From an uncultured archaeon (lineage in GTDB: Archaea; Halobacteriota; Methanosarcinia; Methanosarcinales; Methanoperedenaceae): DNA of 6,562 nucleotides. The stretch spans positions 1 to 6,562 of the forward strand of contig CABMIA010000036.1 in NCBI GenBank assembly GCA_902386085.1. Reading direction: 5' to 3'. Shown piece after piece: positions 1 through 5,167 of the stretch. Position 1 is the stretch's first letter. Each line of letters starts with the position of its first letter. Under the pieces are notes generated by a model. The model made no database searches, had not been told where the DNA came from, and worked only from the letters and a program-made list of their open reading frames with translations. The translations under genes and the position numbers were made by a program.

Positions 1-1
1 A

Positions 2-70
2 GAAACGGAATCAAAGAAACTTGGAACTGTAGTGGTTCGCGGGGATAACATAGTATTCATTTCCCCATAG
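2..70 (+). CDS. Sm-like (LSm/snRNP) RNA-binding protein, 3' end only
   Basis: Only the last 22 codons and the TAG stop lie in the window; the gene starts upstream. The readable C-terminus, ending LGTVVVRGDNIVFISP, matches the Sm2 motif and last beta strand of archaeal Sm-like proteins, where an R-G-[DN]-N turn followed by a hydrophobic strand forms the RNA-binding loop and the ring interface. These small proteins form heptameric rings that bind U-rich RNA in the cytoplasm. The identification also rests on context: in archaea an lsm gene commonly sits directly before the L37e ribosomal protein gene, which follows here after 17 nt. Seen: the motif and the stop codon. Known: the family and the gene order. 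Length and start cannot be judged from this window. Confidence 0.85.
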   Translation, partial: ETESKKLGTVVVRGDNIVFISP

Positions 71-87
71 GAAAAAGGTGATAACAT

Positions 88-258
88 ATGTCAAAAGGTA
101 CGCCCTCAATGGGAATGCGACAGCACAAGACGCACGTAAAATGCAGAAGGTGCGGCAGTGTCTCATTCAATACCCATACAAAAATGTGTGCATCGTGCGG
201 GTTCGGTAAGACAAAGCGCATGAGATCATACAAGTGGCAAGAGAAATGCGGATATTAA
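88..258 (+). CDS. rpl37e: Large ribosomal subunit protein eL37 (L37e)
   Basis: A complete 56-residue zinc-ribbon ribosomal protein of the large subunit, a family of archaea and eukaryotes that is absent from bacteria. The N-terminus SKGTPSMG is characteristic of the family. Four zinc-ligand cysteines form two CxxC pairs, C19-RR-C22 and C34-AS-C37, and the protein is rich in Lys, Arg and His for contact with 23S rRNA. The length matches the usual ~55-60 residues of archaeal members. The ATG at 88 is preceded by GGTGAT at 77-82, a good ribosome binding site. It lies 17 nt after the lsm stop and 11 nt before the purF start, so the three genes are very probably co-transcribed. The gene is too short to stand out in an ORF scan, but its identity is clear from the sequence. 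Confidence 0.96.
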   Translation: MSKGTPSMGMRQHKTHVKCRRCGSVSFNTHTKMCASCGFGKTKRMRSYKWQEKCGY

Positions 259-264
259 GGTGAG
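259..264 (+). promoter_or_regulatory. Ribosome binding site that fixes the TTG start of purF
   Basis: GGTGAG begins immediately after the L37e stop codon and ends 5 nt before the TTG at 270. This spacing suits an archaeal Shine-Dalgarno. It supports the TTG start, because the nearby ATG at 274 is out of frame and reaches a stop within seven codons, and an in-frame TGA at 261-263 blocks any start further upstream. Confidence 0.7.
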
Positions 265-269
265 AATTA

Positions 270-1670
270 TTGCATGAAGAATGCGGTGTGGTAGGTGTTT
301 CTTTTAAGGATGAAGCGCCTGCTGCGCTGTCAATCTATTATGCGCTATATGCTCTCCAGCACAGGGGACAGGAATCGGCGGGTATAACCGTCCATGACGG
401 CACGCAGGTCAGGACCTTAAAAGGCATGGGTCTTGTGCCTGATGTTTTTAACAGGGGAGATATACAGAAACTGAAAGGTCATGTGGGTATAGGTCACGTC
501 CGCTACTCGACCACCGGCGGCTCCAAGATCGAGAACTGCCAGCCTCTTCTTGTAAGTTTCAAGAGCGGGACTATTGCCATTGCCCATAACGGTAATCTTG
601 TCAATTCAAAGGAGTTAAGAGCCGAATTAGAAAAAGAAGGGAGGATATTCCTTTCCGAATCCGATACCGAGGTCATAGCCCATCTTCTCGTCAAGAGACT
701 GATGCACAGCGAACTTGAAGATGCTGTCCGGGAACTCATGAAACGCCTTGTCGGCTCGTATTCGCTTGCGATCCTTGTAGATAATAAGCTCGTCGTCGTG
801 CGGGACCCCCTGGGTATCAAACCCCTGTGTCTCGGGCAGATAGATAACGGTTATGTTGTGGCATCGGAAAGCGCCGCCATAGACATCCTGAACGGGCAGC
901 TCATCCGTGACGTAGCCCCGGGAGAGATGATAATATTCAGCAACGGCAGCTATGAGAGTAAGCAGCTTGTCAGGTCCAGGAACTATGCCCACTGTGTTTT
1001 TGAATATATTTACTTTGCACGCCCCGATTCCGTAATTGACGGCCATCTTGTTTATGACGCGAGGATGCGCATAGGCATGACCCTTTTCGAAGAGCACCCG
1101 GTTAATGCTGAGATAGTTTCCCCTGTGCCTGATTCAGGGATCACGTATGCAATAGGTTTTTCAAAGAGGTCAGGGATAGATTATATGGAAGGCCTGATGA
1201 AAAACCGATATATCGGAAGGACGTTCATCATGCCTGGGCAGGACATGAGGGAGACGGCGGTAAGGCTGAAACTGAATACCATCAAGCCCAACATCCAGGG
1301 TAAGAGCATTGTGCTTGTGGATGACAGCATCGTGCGCGGAACGACGTCAAGGCGCATAATCAACCTGATGCGGAAATCAGGGACGAGGGAAATACATATG
1401 AGAGTCGCAAGCCCGCCTATAATATCCCCATGCTATCTCGGGATCGACATGGCAACACGGGAAGAGCTTGTGGCCGCGCATAAAGCTGTGAAAGGCGTTG
1501 AAGCGCTGATCAATGCGGATTCGCTCGGGTACCTGAGTGTCGACGGGCTTGTGAAATCTATAGGGATACCGCTGGATGACCTGTGCGTGGGGTGCCTGAC
1601 AGGGGTGTATCCCGTAGAGATACCGGGTGAGCAGTGCGCGAGGAGACAGTTGAAGCTATCGGAATTTTGA
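270..1670 (+). CDS. purF: Amidophosphoribosyltransferase (glutamine PRPP amidotransferase)
   Basis: Catalyses the first committed step of purine synthesis in the cytoplasm: PRPP + glutamine to 5-phosphoribosylamine. At 466 residues it has normal family length. The N-terminal Ntn glutaminase domain (about 1-235) begins MHEECGVVG; Cys5 is the expected nucleophile, exposed by removal of a four-residue propeptide. HRGQESAG (31-38), HVRYST (76-81), AHNGNL (105-110) and SESDTE (129-134) are glutaminase motifs. The phosphoribosyltransferase domain carries the PRPP loop IVLVDDSIVRGTTS (347-360). Cys242, Cys388, Cys439 and Cys442 match the four [4Fe-4S] ligands of the Bacillus subtilis-type enzyme, so this is the cluster-containing, oxygen-sensitive class. 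It starts at TTG 270, the only in-frame start before the nucleophile, and is the last housekeeping gene before the accessory patch. A near-copy of its last codons recurs at 3156-3180. Confidence 0.97.
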   Translation: MHEECGVVGVSFKDEAPAALSIYYALYALQHRGQESAGITVHDGTQVRTLKGMGLVPDVFNRGDIQKLKGHVGIGHVRYSTTGGSKIENCQPLLVSFKSGTIAIAHNGNLVNSKELRAELEKEGRIFLSESDTEVIAHLLVKRLMHSELEDAVRELMKRLVGSYSLAILVDNKLVVVRDPLGIKPLCLGQIDNGYVVASESAAIDILNGQLIRDVAPGEMIIFSNGSYESKQLVRSRNYAHCVFEYIYFARPDSVIDGHLVYDARMRIGMTLFEEHPVNAEIVSPVPDSGITYAIGFSKRSGIDYMEGLMKNRYIGRTFIMPGQDMRETAVRLKLNTIKPNIQGKSIVLVDDSIVRGTTSRRIINLMRKSGTREIHMRVASPPIISPCYLGIDMATREELVAAHKAVKGVEALINADSLGYLSVDGLVKSIGIPLDDLCVGCLTGVYPVEIPGEQCARRQLKLSEF

Positions 1671-1672
1671 GA
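1648..1672 (+). repeat. Proximal copy of a 25-nt direct repeat (purF 3' end)
   Basis: These bases cover the last seven sense codons of purF (partly), its TGA stop and two bases beyond. They match 3156-3180 at 23 of 25 positions; the differences are G1652/A3160 and A1658/G3166, both third codon positions that keep LKLSEF-stop in the purF frame. See the distal copy for interpretation. Confidence 0.75.
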
Positions 1673-1703
1673 GGAATTGGGTTTCTGTGGATGAAGGTAA
1701 CAT

Positions 1704-2009
1704 ATGCGCATTGAAGAAATCAAGGAAAAGATACGGCATGAGGAATACGAAATCAGCTTCCATGCAGAAAAGGAAAGGTATGCAGAAGATATAACAATTT
1801 CAGATTTAGAAACAGCCATTTCCAATGGCAGGATACTGGAAGATTATCTTGATGACCCAAGAGGACAAAGCTGTCTTATTCTTGGCTATTCGCAAGACCG
1901 ACCAATTCACATTGTCTGTGGTTATACATCTATAAATTGGATTAGAGTAATAACAGTATATATACCAAAGCCACCAAAATGGATTGATGAAAGAACAAGA
2001 AGCAAATGA
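1704..2009 (+). CDS. DUF4258 domain protein, probable toxin of a toxin-antitoxin pair
   Basis: A 101-residue protein with the DUF4258 pattern: an early conserved His in SFHAEKERYAEDIT (18-31), a short helix, then RILEDYLDDPRGQSCLILGY (43-62), and strands PIHIVCGY and WIRVITVYIP (67-88) followed by a terminal Trp. DUF4258 proteins are small, belong to the wider RelE/BrnT-like group by appearance, and are often encoded directly before a YgiT-type zinc-finger gene, as here (10 nt to the preferred ATG). That order, toxin then antitoxin, is the one of mqsRA. AAGGT at 1694-1698 precedes the ATG by 5 nt. The gene follows purF by 33 nt and looks richer in A+T than purF, which suggests acquisition. 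Toxicity and target are inference; no catalytic residues can be proved from this sequence. Confidence 0.8.
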   Translation: MRIEEIKEKIRHEEYEISFHAEKERYAEDITISDLETAISNGRILEDYLDDPRGQSCLILGYSQDRPIHIVCGYTSINWIRVITVYIPKPPKWIDERTRSK

Positions 2010-2019
2010 GGTAAATGTG

Positions 2020-2271
2020 ATGCATAAATATGGAGATTGTTCCTTTTGTGGCGGGGAAGTGAAAGATGATAAGGCTGAATTAGACTATCGCTATAAAGGA
2101 AAGTTGTATATTTTCGAGGATGTACCAGTCGGGATTTGCATGCAGTGCGGTGAAAAATATCTTACTGCAAAAGTGGCTAAAGAGATTGAGCGGAAAATTC
2201 AGACAAAACAGAAATGGGATAAAACTATTTGTGTCCCGGTAGACATCTTCTCAGAGGGAATACCAGCGTAG
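2020..2271 (+). CDS. YgiT-type zinc finger protein, probable MqsA-like antitoxin
   Basis: An 83-residue protein with two zinc-binding CxxC pairs, C7-SF-C10 near the N-terminus and C40-MQ-C43 (GICMQCGEKY), then a basic helix KVAKEIERKIQTKQK (51-65). This is the YgiT-type zinc finger form of the MqsA N-terminal domain. The DNA-binding helix-turn-helix domain of full MqsA (~130 residues) is absent, which is usual for the short archaeal and cyanobacterial versions. The start at ATG 2020 is chosen because GAGGT (2008-2012) lies 7 nt before it; the GTG at 2017 and the in-frame TTG 1984 or ATG 1987, which would overlap the upstream gene, are alternatives. With the DUF4258 gene it forms a two-gene module in which this protein probably neutralises the partner. 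With no helix-turn-helix, autoregulation through this protein is uncertain. Confidence 0.82.
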   Translation: MHKYGDCSFCGGEVKDDKAELDYRYKGKLYIFEDVPVGICMQCGEKYLTAKVAKEIERKIQTKQKWDKTICVPVDIFSEGIPA

Positions 2272-2343
2272 GAAGACTAAAATCGATCTTTTTGGAAAAA
2301 GCAACATATACTGCTTGCCGGGCGAGTTGGTATTGTCCTGCTA

Positions 2344-2440
2344 TAGACCGCATAATTTCTGAAAAGCAGGAATTTTAGCAGTGCATCGATGCAATTTCTT
2401 ATTTTGCTGTCGATGTTGCACTGCATAATTAAGCGGTCTA
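2344..2440. repeat. Imperfect ~97-bp inverted repeat (hairpin or miniature-element-like)
   Basis: The outer arms TAGACCGC (2344-2351) and GCGGTCTA (2433-2440) are exact reverse complements. A second pair, GCAGTGCA (2378-2385) and TGCACTGC (2417-2424), is nested inside and is also exact, with TCGA continuing each arm after a 3-nt bulge. ATAATT lies inside both outer arms. The stretch is A+T rich and has no credible coding potential on either strand. It could be a structured RNA, a transcription-end hairpin for the YgiT gene, or the remains of a small inverted-repeat element; the sequence alone does not decide. Confidence 0.5.
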
Positions 2441-2442
2441 AT

Positions 2443-2571
2443 CTGGCACAATGCCAAAATCTCTTTAAACAGAAACCTGAAGAGGGCACCATACACCTGG
2501 TCGTCAACGAGCTGCGCAGACGCCTTGCTGAGTACAAGCTCATGGATAAGACATTCCCGGGAGAAATATAA
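2443..2571 (+). pseudogene. Unrecognised C-terminal gene fragment
   Basis: Directly after the inverted repeat an open frame continues to a TAA at 2569-2571. Its last ~30 residues look protein-like (EEGTIHLVVNELRRRLAEYK, then LMDKTFPGEI): an amphipathic charged helix with a normal base composition, unlike the preceding A+T-rich DNA. The only in-frame ATG (2389) lies inside the inverted repeat and has no ribosome binding site. I read this as the 3' end of a gene whose 5' part was lost, with the break near 2440. I do not recognise the family. It may also be a chance open frame. Confidence 0.3.
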
Positions 2572-2572
2572 A

Positions 2573-2716
2573 ATGGATTTTGATGAGTTCAAGCGGCGGC
2601 AGATCGTCGAAGAGTCGGGACATTCATTTCAGGTGAGCCCCGATAATCCTCGCAGGGAGGCTGCATCGGGTTCGTATCGGAGCGCCGGACTGTCAAAAAT
2701 ATACGGTGTATATTAA
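2573..2716 (+). CDS. Short hypothetical protein, possibly a truncated gene start
   Basis: A 47-residue frame starting MDFDEFKRRQIVEESGHSFQ. The ATG at 2573 follows the stop of the preceding fragment by 1 nt, and GGGAG at 2559-2563 lies 9 nt upstream, so start and spacing look like a real operon junction. The first ~20 residues have the charged helical character of a genuine N-terminus. The rest (PRREAASGSYRSAGLSKIYG) is low in hydrophobic residues and may be read-through of an unrelated sequence, so the gene could be a truncated start. I do not recognise the family. With the frame before it, it may be a leftover of one two-gene operon. Confidence 0.35.
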   Translation: MDFDEFKRRQIVEESGHSFQVSPDNPRREAASGSYRSAGLSKIYGVY

Positions 2717-2814
2717 TACCTGTTTTAATCATCCAGTTTTCCCCCTCCAATCCTTCTCATCCTGACCCATACAATCCAGGCAACATTTTAACCATAAAAC
2801 GAGAAGTAAGACAC
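2717..2814. other. Non-coding, pyrimidine-rich spacer
   Basis: Nothing coding is visible. The stretch 2730-2765 is rich in C and T on the plus strand. ACATTTTAACCATAAAAC at about 2783-2800 is A+T rich and could hold the promoter of the downstream antitoxin-like gene, but no convincing TATA box at the right distance can be named. Confidence 0.3.
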
Positions 2815-3051
2815 ATGGCAGATGTAGAGATAATTGAGAAAATAGCCTCCATAGATGAACAAAACCATGACCTCAGGAAAATGGTTCTCGAAAGTGGTAC
2901 TTATGCGAAGAATGAAGAGGCTAAAGCGGCAGCAAGAGCATGGCTTACCGAAGCTAAAAAACTCGAAAAAAAGTGGCCGAAAACAGCTCCTTCTGTCCTT
3001 GAAATGACAGGAAAGGACAGGAGAATAATGAATGAAACCAATTTGCATTGA
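2815..3051 (+). CDS. Small helical protein, probable antitoxin of a PIN-domain (VapC-type) toxin
   Basis: A 78-residue, strongly charged, apparently all-helical protein: helix about 3-27 (EIIEKIASIDEQNHDLRKMV), helix about 32-53 rich in Ala, Glu and Lys, then KWPKTAPSVLEMTGKDRR (54-71). It has no AbrB, ribbon-helix-helix or zinc motif that I can see, so the family is not identified. The reason to call it an antitoxin is position: a frame that begins like a PIN-domain ribonuclease starts at 3032 and overlaps its 3' end by 20 nt, the coupling typical of antitoxin-toxin pairs. The start at ATG 2815 has only a weak upstream GAAGTAA. Because the PIN frame is broken after ~15 codons, this would now be an orphan. 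The last residues (IMNETNLH) overlap the PIN start. Confidence 0.5.
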   Translation: MADVEIIEKIASIDEQNHDLRKMVLESGTYAKNEEAKAAARAWLTEAKKLEKKWPKTAPSVLEMTGKDRRIMNETNLH

Positions 3052-3130
3052 TGCAAATGTTTTTATCGCTTCAACAAAAGGTAAGAGCAATGAGCGAACT
3101 TCAATGCGTCGCAAGACTCAAAATCCATGA
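3032..3130 (+). pseudogene. Truncated PIN-domain toxin (VapC-like), N-terminus only
   Basis: The frame from ATG 3032 begins MKPICIDANVFIASTKGKS. The hydrophobic strand followed by D-x-N-V-F-I is the first motif of PIN-domain ribonucleases; Asp7 would be the first of the acidic residues that bind Mg2+. A full PIN domain has ~130 residues with three or more further acidic residues; this frame stops at a TGA (3128-3130) after 32 codons. Residues after about 16 (ERTSMRRKTQNP) are out-of-frame reading of the ABM-like fragment that begins at 3090, so the real homology ends near 3078-3085. The product cannot be an active nuclease. The overlap with the antitoxin-like gene suggests a former two-gene vapBC-type module. 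Confidence 0.65.
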
Positions 3131-3161
3131 TGGCAAGTTTGACGAGTTTAAGCGTAGTTAA
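3090..3161 (+). pseudogene. Truncated antibiotic-biosynthesis-monooxygenase (ABM)-like N-terminus
   Basis: The frame from ATG 3090 reads MSELQ followed by CVARLKIHDGKFDEFKR and then a stop at 3159-3161. The pattern of a hydrophobic first strand, then H-D-G-K and D-E-F-K at the start of a helix, resembles the N-terminus of ABM-domain proteins (dimeric ferredoxin-like fold, ~95-105 residues), for instance putative quinol monooxygenases. A ribosome binding site AAGGT (3078-3082) lies 7 nt before the ATG. Only ~22 residues are present. The match ends exactly where the near-copy of the purF 3' end begins (3156), marking a rearrangement joint. The family call rests on a short stretch and is moderate. 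Confidence 0.5.
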
Positions 3162-3180
3162 AGCTGTCGGAATTTTGAGA
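3156..3180 (+). repeat. Distal copy of the purF 3'-end direct repeat
   Basis: This matches 1648-1672 at 23 of 25 positions, covering the codons for LKLSEF, the TGA stop and two further bases. Both differences are silent in the purF frame. GAGAGGAAT recurs further on as well (1669-1677 and 3187-3195), offset by about 10 extra bases in the distal copy. The two copies bracket the accessory patch, as attachment-site duplications do when an element enters the 3' end of a gene, but no integrase is visible, and a relic of a second purF-like gene end is also possible. Confidence 0.6.
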
Positions 3181-3209
3181 TATTTAGAGAGGAATGAGTA
3201 TAAGCAGGC

Positions 3210-3923
3210 TCAATTCCCGCTGATGGAATAAGTCACCATCTTTCTATCCAGTCTCATATCTTCAGGTTTATCCTCCACATCAAAATGCGGGATGCCATAT
3301 TCATCATTCATTTCAGAAACGATGGTTTCAAAGTCCGACCCTTTCATCAGTTCATCGATAAGCACTATCACAGGCCCGATTATCTTGTAATCACAGAACC
3401 ATTTATGGAGGATAAGATCAATGTTATCCCCCAGATATTTGCGCAATATCTCCTTATAATACATCTCGCTCTTGCAGCAATCAAGATAGAACAACTGGTA
3501 TGGCTTCCGCCGCATCTCTTCATGACCCTCTTTCATAGCATCCGTAAAATAACTTACATCGTTGCTTAAGGAAAGATGCCTGCCATATCCCGCATGGGTT
3601 TTCAGGTATATGAAATCATCATGCTCAATGGTTTCACGCCATAATTCCCGCAGGTTCCCATGATAATTCCGCCCGAGGATAAGACGTATCCTTGCTTTTA
3701 TGCTGCTGTCATTATGACTGAATATTCTCTGGTACTCCTCTAAACCCCGTTTACTGTCAGTCATATGAAAACCGATCGATCTTAATTTTCTCCTTGCGAT
3801 GAGGAAAACCTTATGATCAAAATCCAGACCCAGCGGGTCAGGTCCTATAAGAAGAGTTCCGTTGAATTTGCCTTCGCTGAACAGCAGGTCATATCGCGGG
3901 GCGGTACGGGTGATCGGGGGCAT
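3210..3923 (-). CDS. Hypothetical protein, possible caspase-like (clan CD) cysteine peptidase
   Basis: A soluble 237-residue protein with no signal peptide or membrane segment. I do not recognise the exact family. The order of elements resembles a caspase-like fold: strand FNGTLLIG (20-27), a helix ending KLRSIGF (46-52), strand FIYLKTHAG (104-112) placing His110 where the catalytic His-Gly sits, strand YQLFYLDCCKS (142-152) placing Cys150 in a D-x-C-x-S context, and a late helix IVLIDELMKGSDFETIVSEM (186-205) like the segment after the Cys strand in such peptidases. The usual H-G is H-A-G here. The reading is inference from motif spacing. The gene starts 53 nt after the stop of the radical SAM gene and has its own TATA box and almost no leader. 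A job in trimming a peptide modified by its neighbour would fit. Confidence 0.7.
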   Translation of the reverse strand: MPPITRTAPRYDLLFSEGKFNGTLLIGPDPLGLDFDHKVFLIARRKLRSIGFHMTDSKRGLEEYQRIFSHNDSSIKARIRLILGRNYHGNLRELWRETIEHDDFIYLKTHAGYGRHLSLSNDVSYFTDAMKEGHEEMRRKPYQLFYLDCCKSEMYYKEILRKYLGDNIDLILHKWFCDYKIIGPVIVLIDELMKGSDFETIVSEMNDEYGIPHFDVEDKPEDMRLDRKMVTYSISGN

Positions 3924-3955
3924 GGCCGTTTTGCTATTTTGTATTGATGAAACGT

Positions 3956-3969
3956 ATTTAAATATATTT
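3956..3969 (-). promoter_or_regulatory. TATA-box promoter of the caspase-like gene
   Basis: Read on the minus strand this is AAATATATTTAAAT, a strong archaeal TATA-like element centred near 3960-3963. Transcription would begin some 25 nt downstream, near 3935, leaving a leader of only ~10 nt before the ATG at 3923. No Shine-Dalgarno is seen (the bases before the ATG are AACGGCC), which fits near-leaderless translation. The gene can therefore be expressed apart from the radical SAM gene. Confidence 0.55.
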
Positions 3970-3976
3970 CAATATA

Positions 3977-5122
3977 TCATAGCCGTTTCATCATTATCGC
4001 CATCACTCCCGGCCTGACATCCCTCTTAGGCATTGAGGGAAACCCAAACATCGGCATATCAGGCCCACCCAGAAACTCCTTCTCCCACCTGTCCATTATC
4101 TCTTTGAATATCCTCTTATAAGCAGTACAATGGGGATCCACTCCCCTTATTTCGCAATCTGTAGGCGCCATTGCATTATATGGGCAACCGCCCCTGCAAA
4201 ATTTGATATACTTGCATTCCTTGCAGCTCTCGTTCACATATTCCTTGAACTGGAACATAAGCTTCCATGCATGAGACTGTGCCAGGTCATCCCTGCCCGG
4301 ATGGTCCCTGACATTTCCCATGACGTATTTCGGCAGGCCCACGAAACGATAGCAGGGATAGATGCTTCCGTCAGGCCCGACTGCAAAGGTATCACCCATA
4401 CAATCCACAAATGTGCAGACTGTGCCCCGGTTTGTGAACACGCATTTGCACAGGTGGTCGATATTCATAAGCTCGATCTTACCCATATTATCAAGATATT
4501 TATCCAGAAGATAAACCAGTAATTCTCCATAATCTTCAGGAGAAAGCGCCCATTTTCCAGGATTGTCGGAACGTATCGACGGCAGGGCCGGATGTAATTT
4601 AAGATTTAAGCCGTTTTGCAGGAAAAAATTGAAAATCTCTTCTTTGAACTTAATGGAATAAGAAGTAAAAGTGCAGATGAAGCTGACTTTGAGCCCGGCT
4701 TCCCTGGCGATCTCATAACCCTTCATGGTCTTTTTGTAATATCCTTTTCCTCTCTGGAGATCGGTAAGTTCCTCCGGGCCATCAAGACTTGAACCGATGG
4801 GAATATCATACTCAGCCAGGATCTGTGCCAGTTCAGGTGTCATCTTCCAGAGATTGGTCTGGAGGGCTAAAGCAGGCTTCAGGTGGCTTAGACCCTCGGT
4901 CAGCATAGGCAGTGCTTTGCGGTAAAAATCCGCGCCTGCCAATAGTGGCTCCCCTCCATGGAAGGTAAAGGTAACAGGCTCATTCCTGAAATCCTTGAGC
5001 CATTTGACCACCTCTTCGATGGTTTCAATGCTCATTACCGGAGACCCTTCCTCTGAGCTCCAGCAATAATTGCATTTGGATGGACAGCCCAGAGTAGGAA
5101 TCAGCATTACGTGAAAAGCCAT
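3977..5122 (-). CDS. Radical SAM/SPASM protein, putative peptide-modifying enzyme
   Basis: 381 residues from the chosen ATG. The radical SAM cluster motif is CPSKCNYC (C13, C17, C20), followed by HGGEP (55-59), the SAM-binding motif. The C-terminal SPASM domain has C241, C257 (GSIYPC), C300-KE-C303, C309, C313 and C332 (with C323 as another candidate), enough for two auxiliary [4Fe-4S] clusters. This architecture is that of peptide maturases and anaerobic sulfatase-maturating enzymes; the N-terminus FHVMLIPTLGCP followed by CWSSEEGSP resembles archaeal putative peptide-modifying enzymes of the Mhun_1560 type (from memory, not searched). ATG 5122 is preferred: GGAG (5130-5127) precedes it and its N-terminus suits the family; an in-frame TTG at 5149 would add nine residues. 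The tail after the SPASM domain (about 351-381) is rich in Met, Pro and Gly. Substrate unknown. Confidence 0.9.
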   Translation of the reverse strand: MAFHVMLIPTLGCPSKCNYCWSSEEGSPVMSIETIEEVVKWLKDFRNEPVTFTFHGGEPLLAGADFYRKALPMLTEGLSHLKPALALQTNLWKMTPELAQILAEYDIPIGSSLDGPEELTDLQRGKGYYKKTMKGYEIAREAGLKVSFICTFTSYSIKFKEEIFNFFLQNGLNLKLHPALPSIRSDNPGKWALSPEDYGELLVYLLDKYLDNMGKIELMNIDHLCKCVFTNRGTVCTFVDCMGDTFAVGPDGSIYPCYRFVGLPKYVMGNVRDHPGRDDLAQSHAWKLMFQFKEYVNESCKECKYIKFCRGGCPYNAMAPTDCEIRGVDPHCTAYKRIFKEIMDRWEKEFLGGPDMPMFGFPSMPKRDVRPGVMAIMMKRL

Positions 5123-5167
5123 AAAGCTCCGTGTTTTGACTTTCTCCAAACTATTAATAGTTTTCCA

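Noticed and set aside
627..1097. 156-residue open frame on the minus strand inside purF
   Set aside because: It is antisense to a well-conserved purF and shows no family motif; its length is a by-product of purF codon usage.
2341..2592. Overlapping minus-strand frames of 83-88 residues across the inverted repeat
   Set aside because: They cross the repeat in two frames, have no recognisable start region and match no family I know.
2788..3114. 108-residue Phe/Cys-rich minus-strand frame, considered as a precursor peptide for the radical SAM enzyme
   Set aside because: It is the antisense of the antitoxin-like gene, where Lys/Glu codons give Phe/Leu/Ser; it has no ribosome binding site and no leader-core pattern, and lies beyond the end of the peptidase-like gene.
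4130..4522. 130-residue plus-strand frame within the radical SAM gene
   Set aside because: Antisense of conserved SPASM coding sequence, with no independent support.
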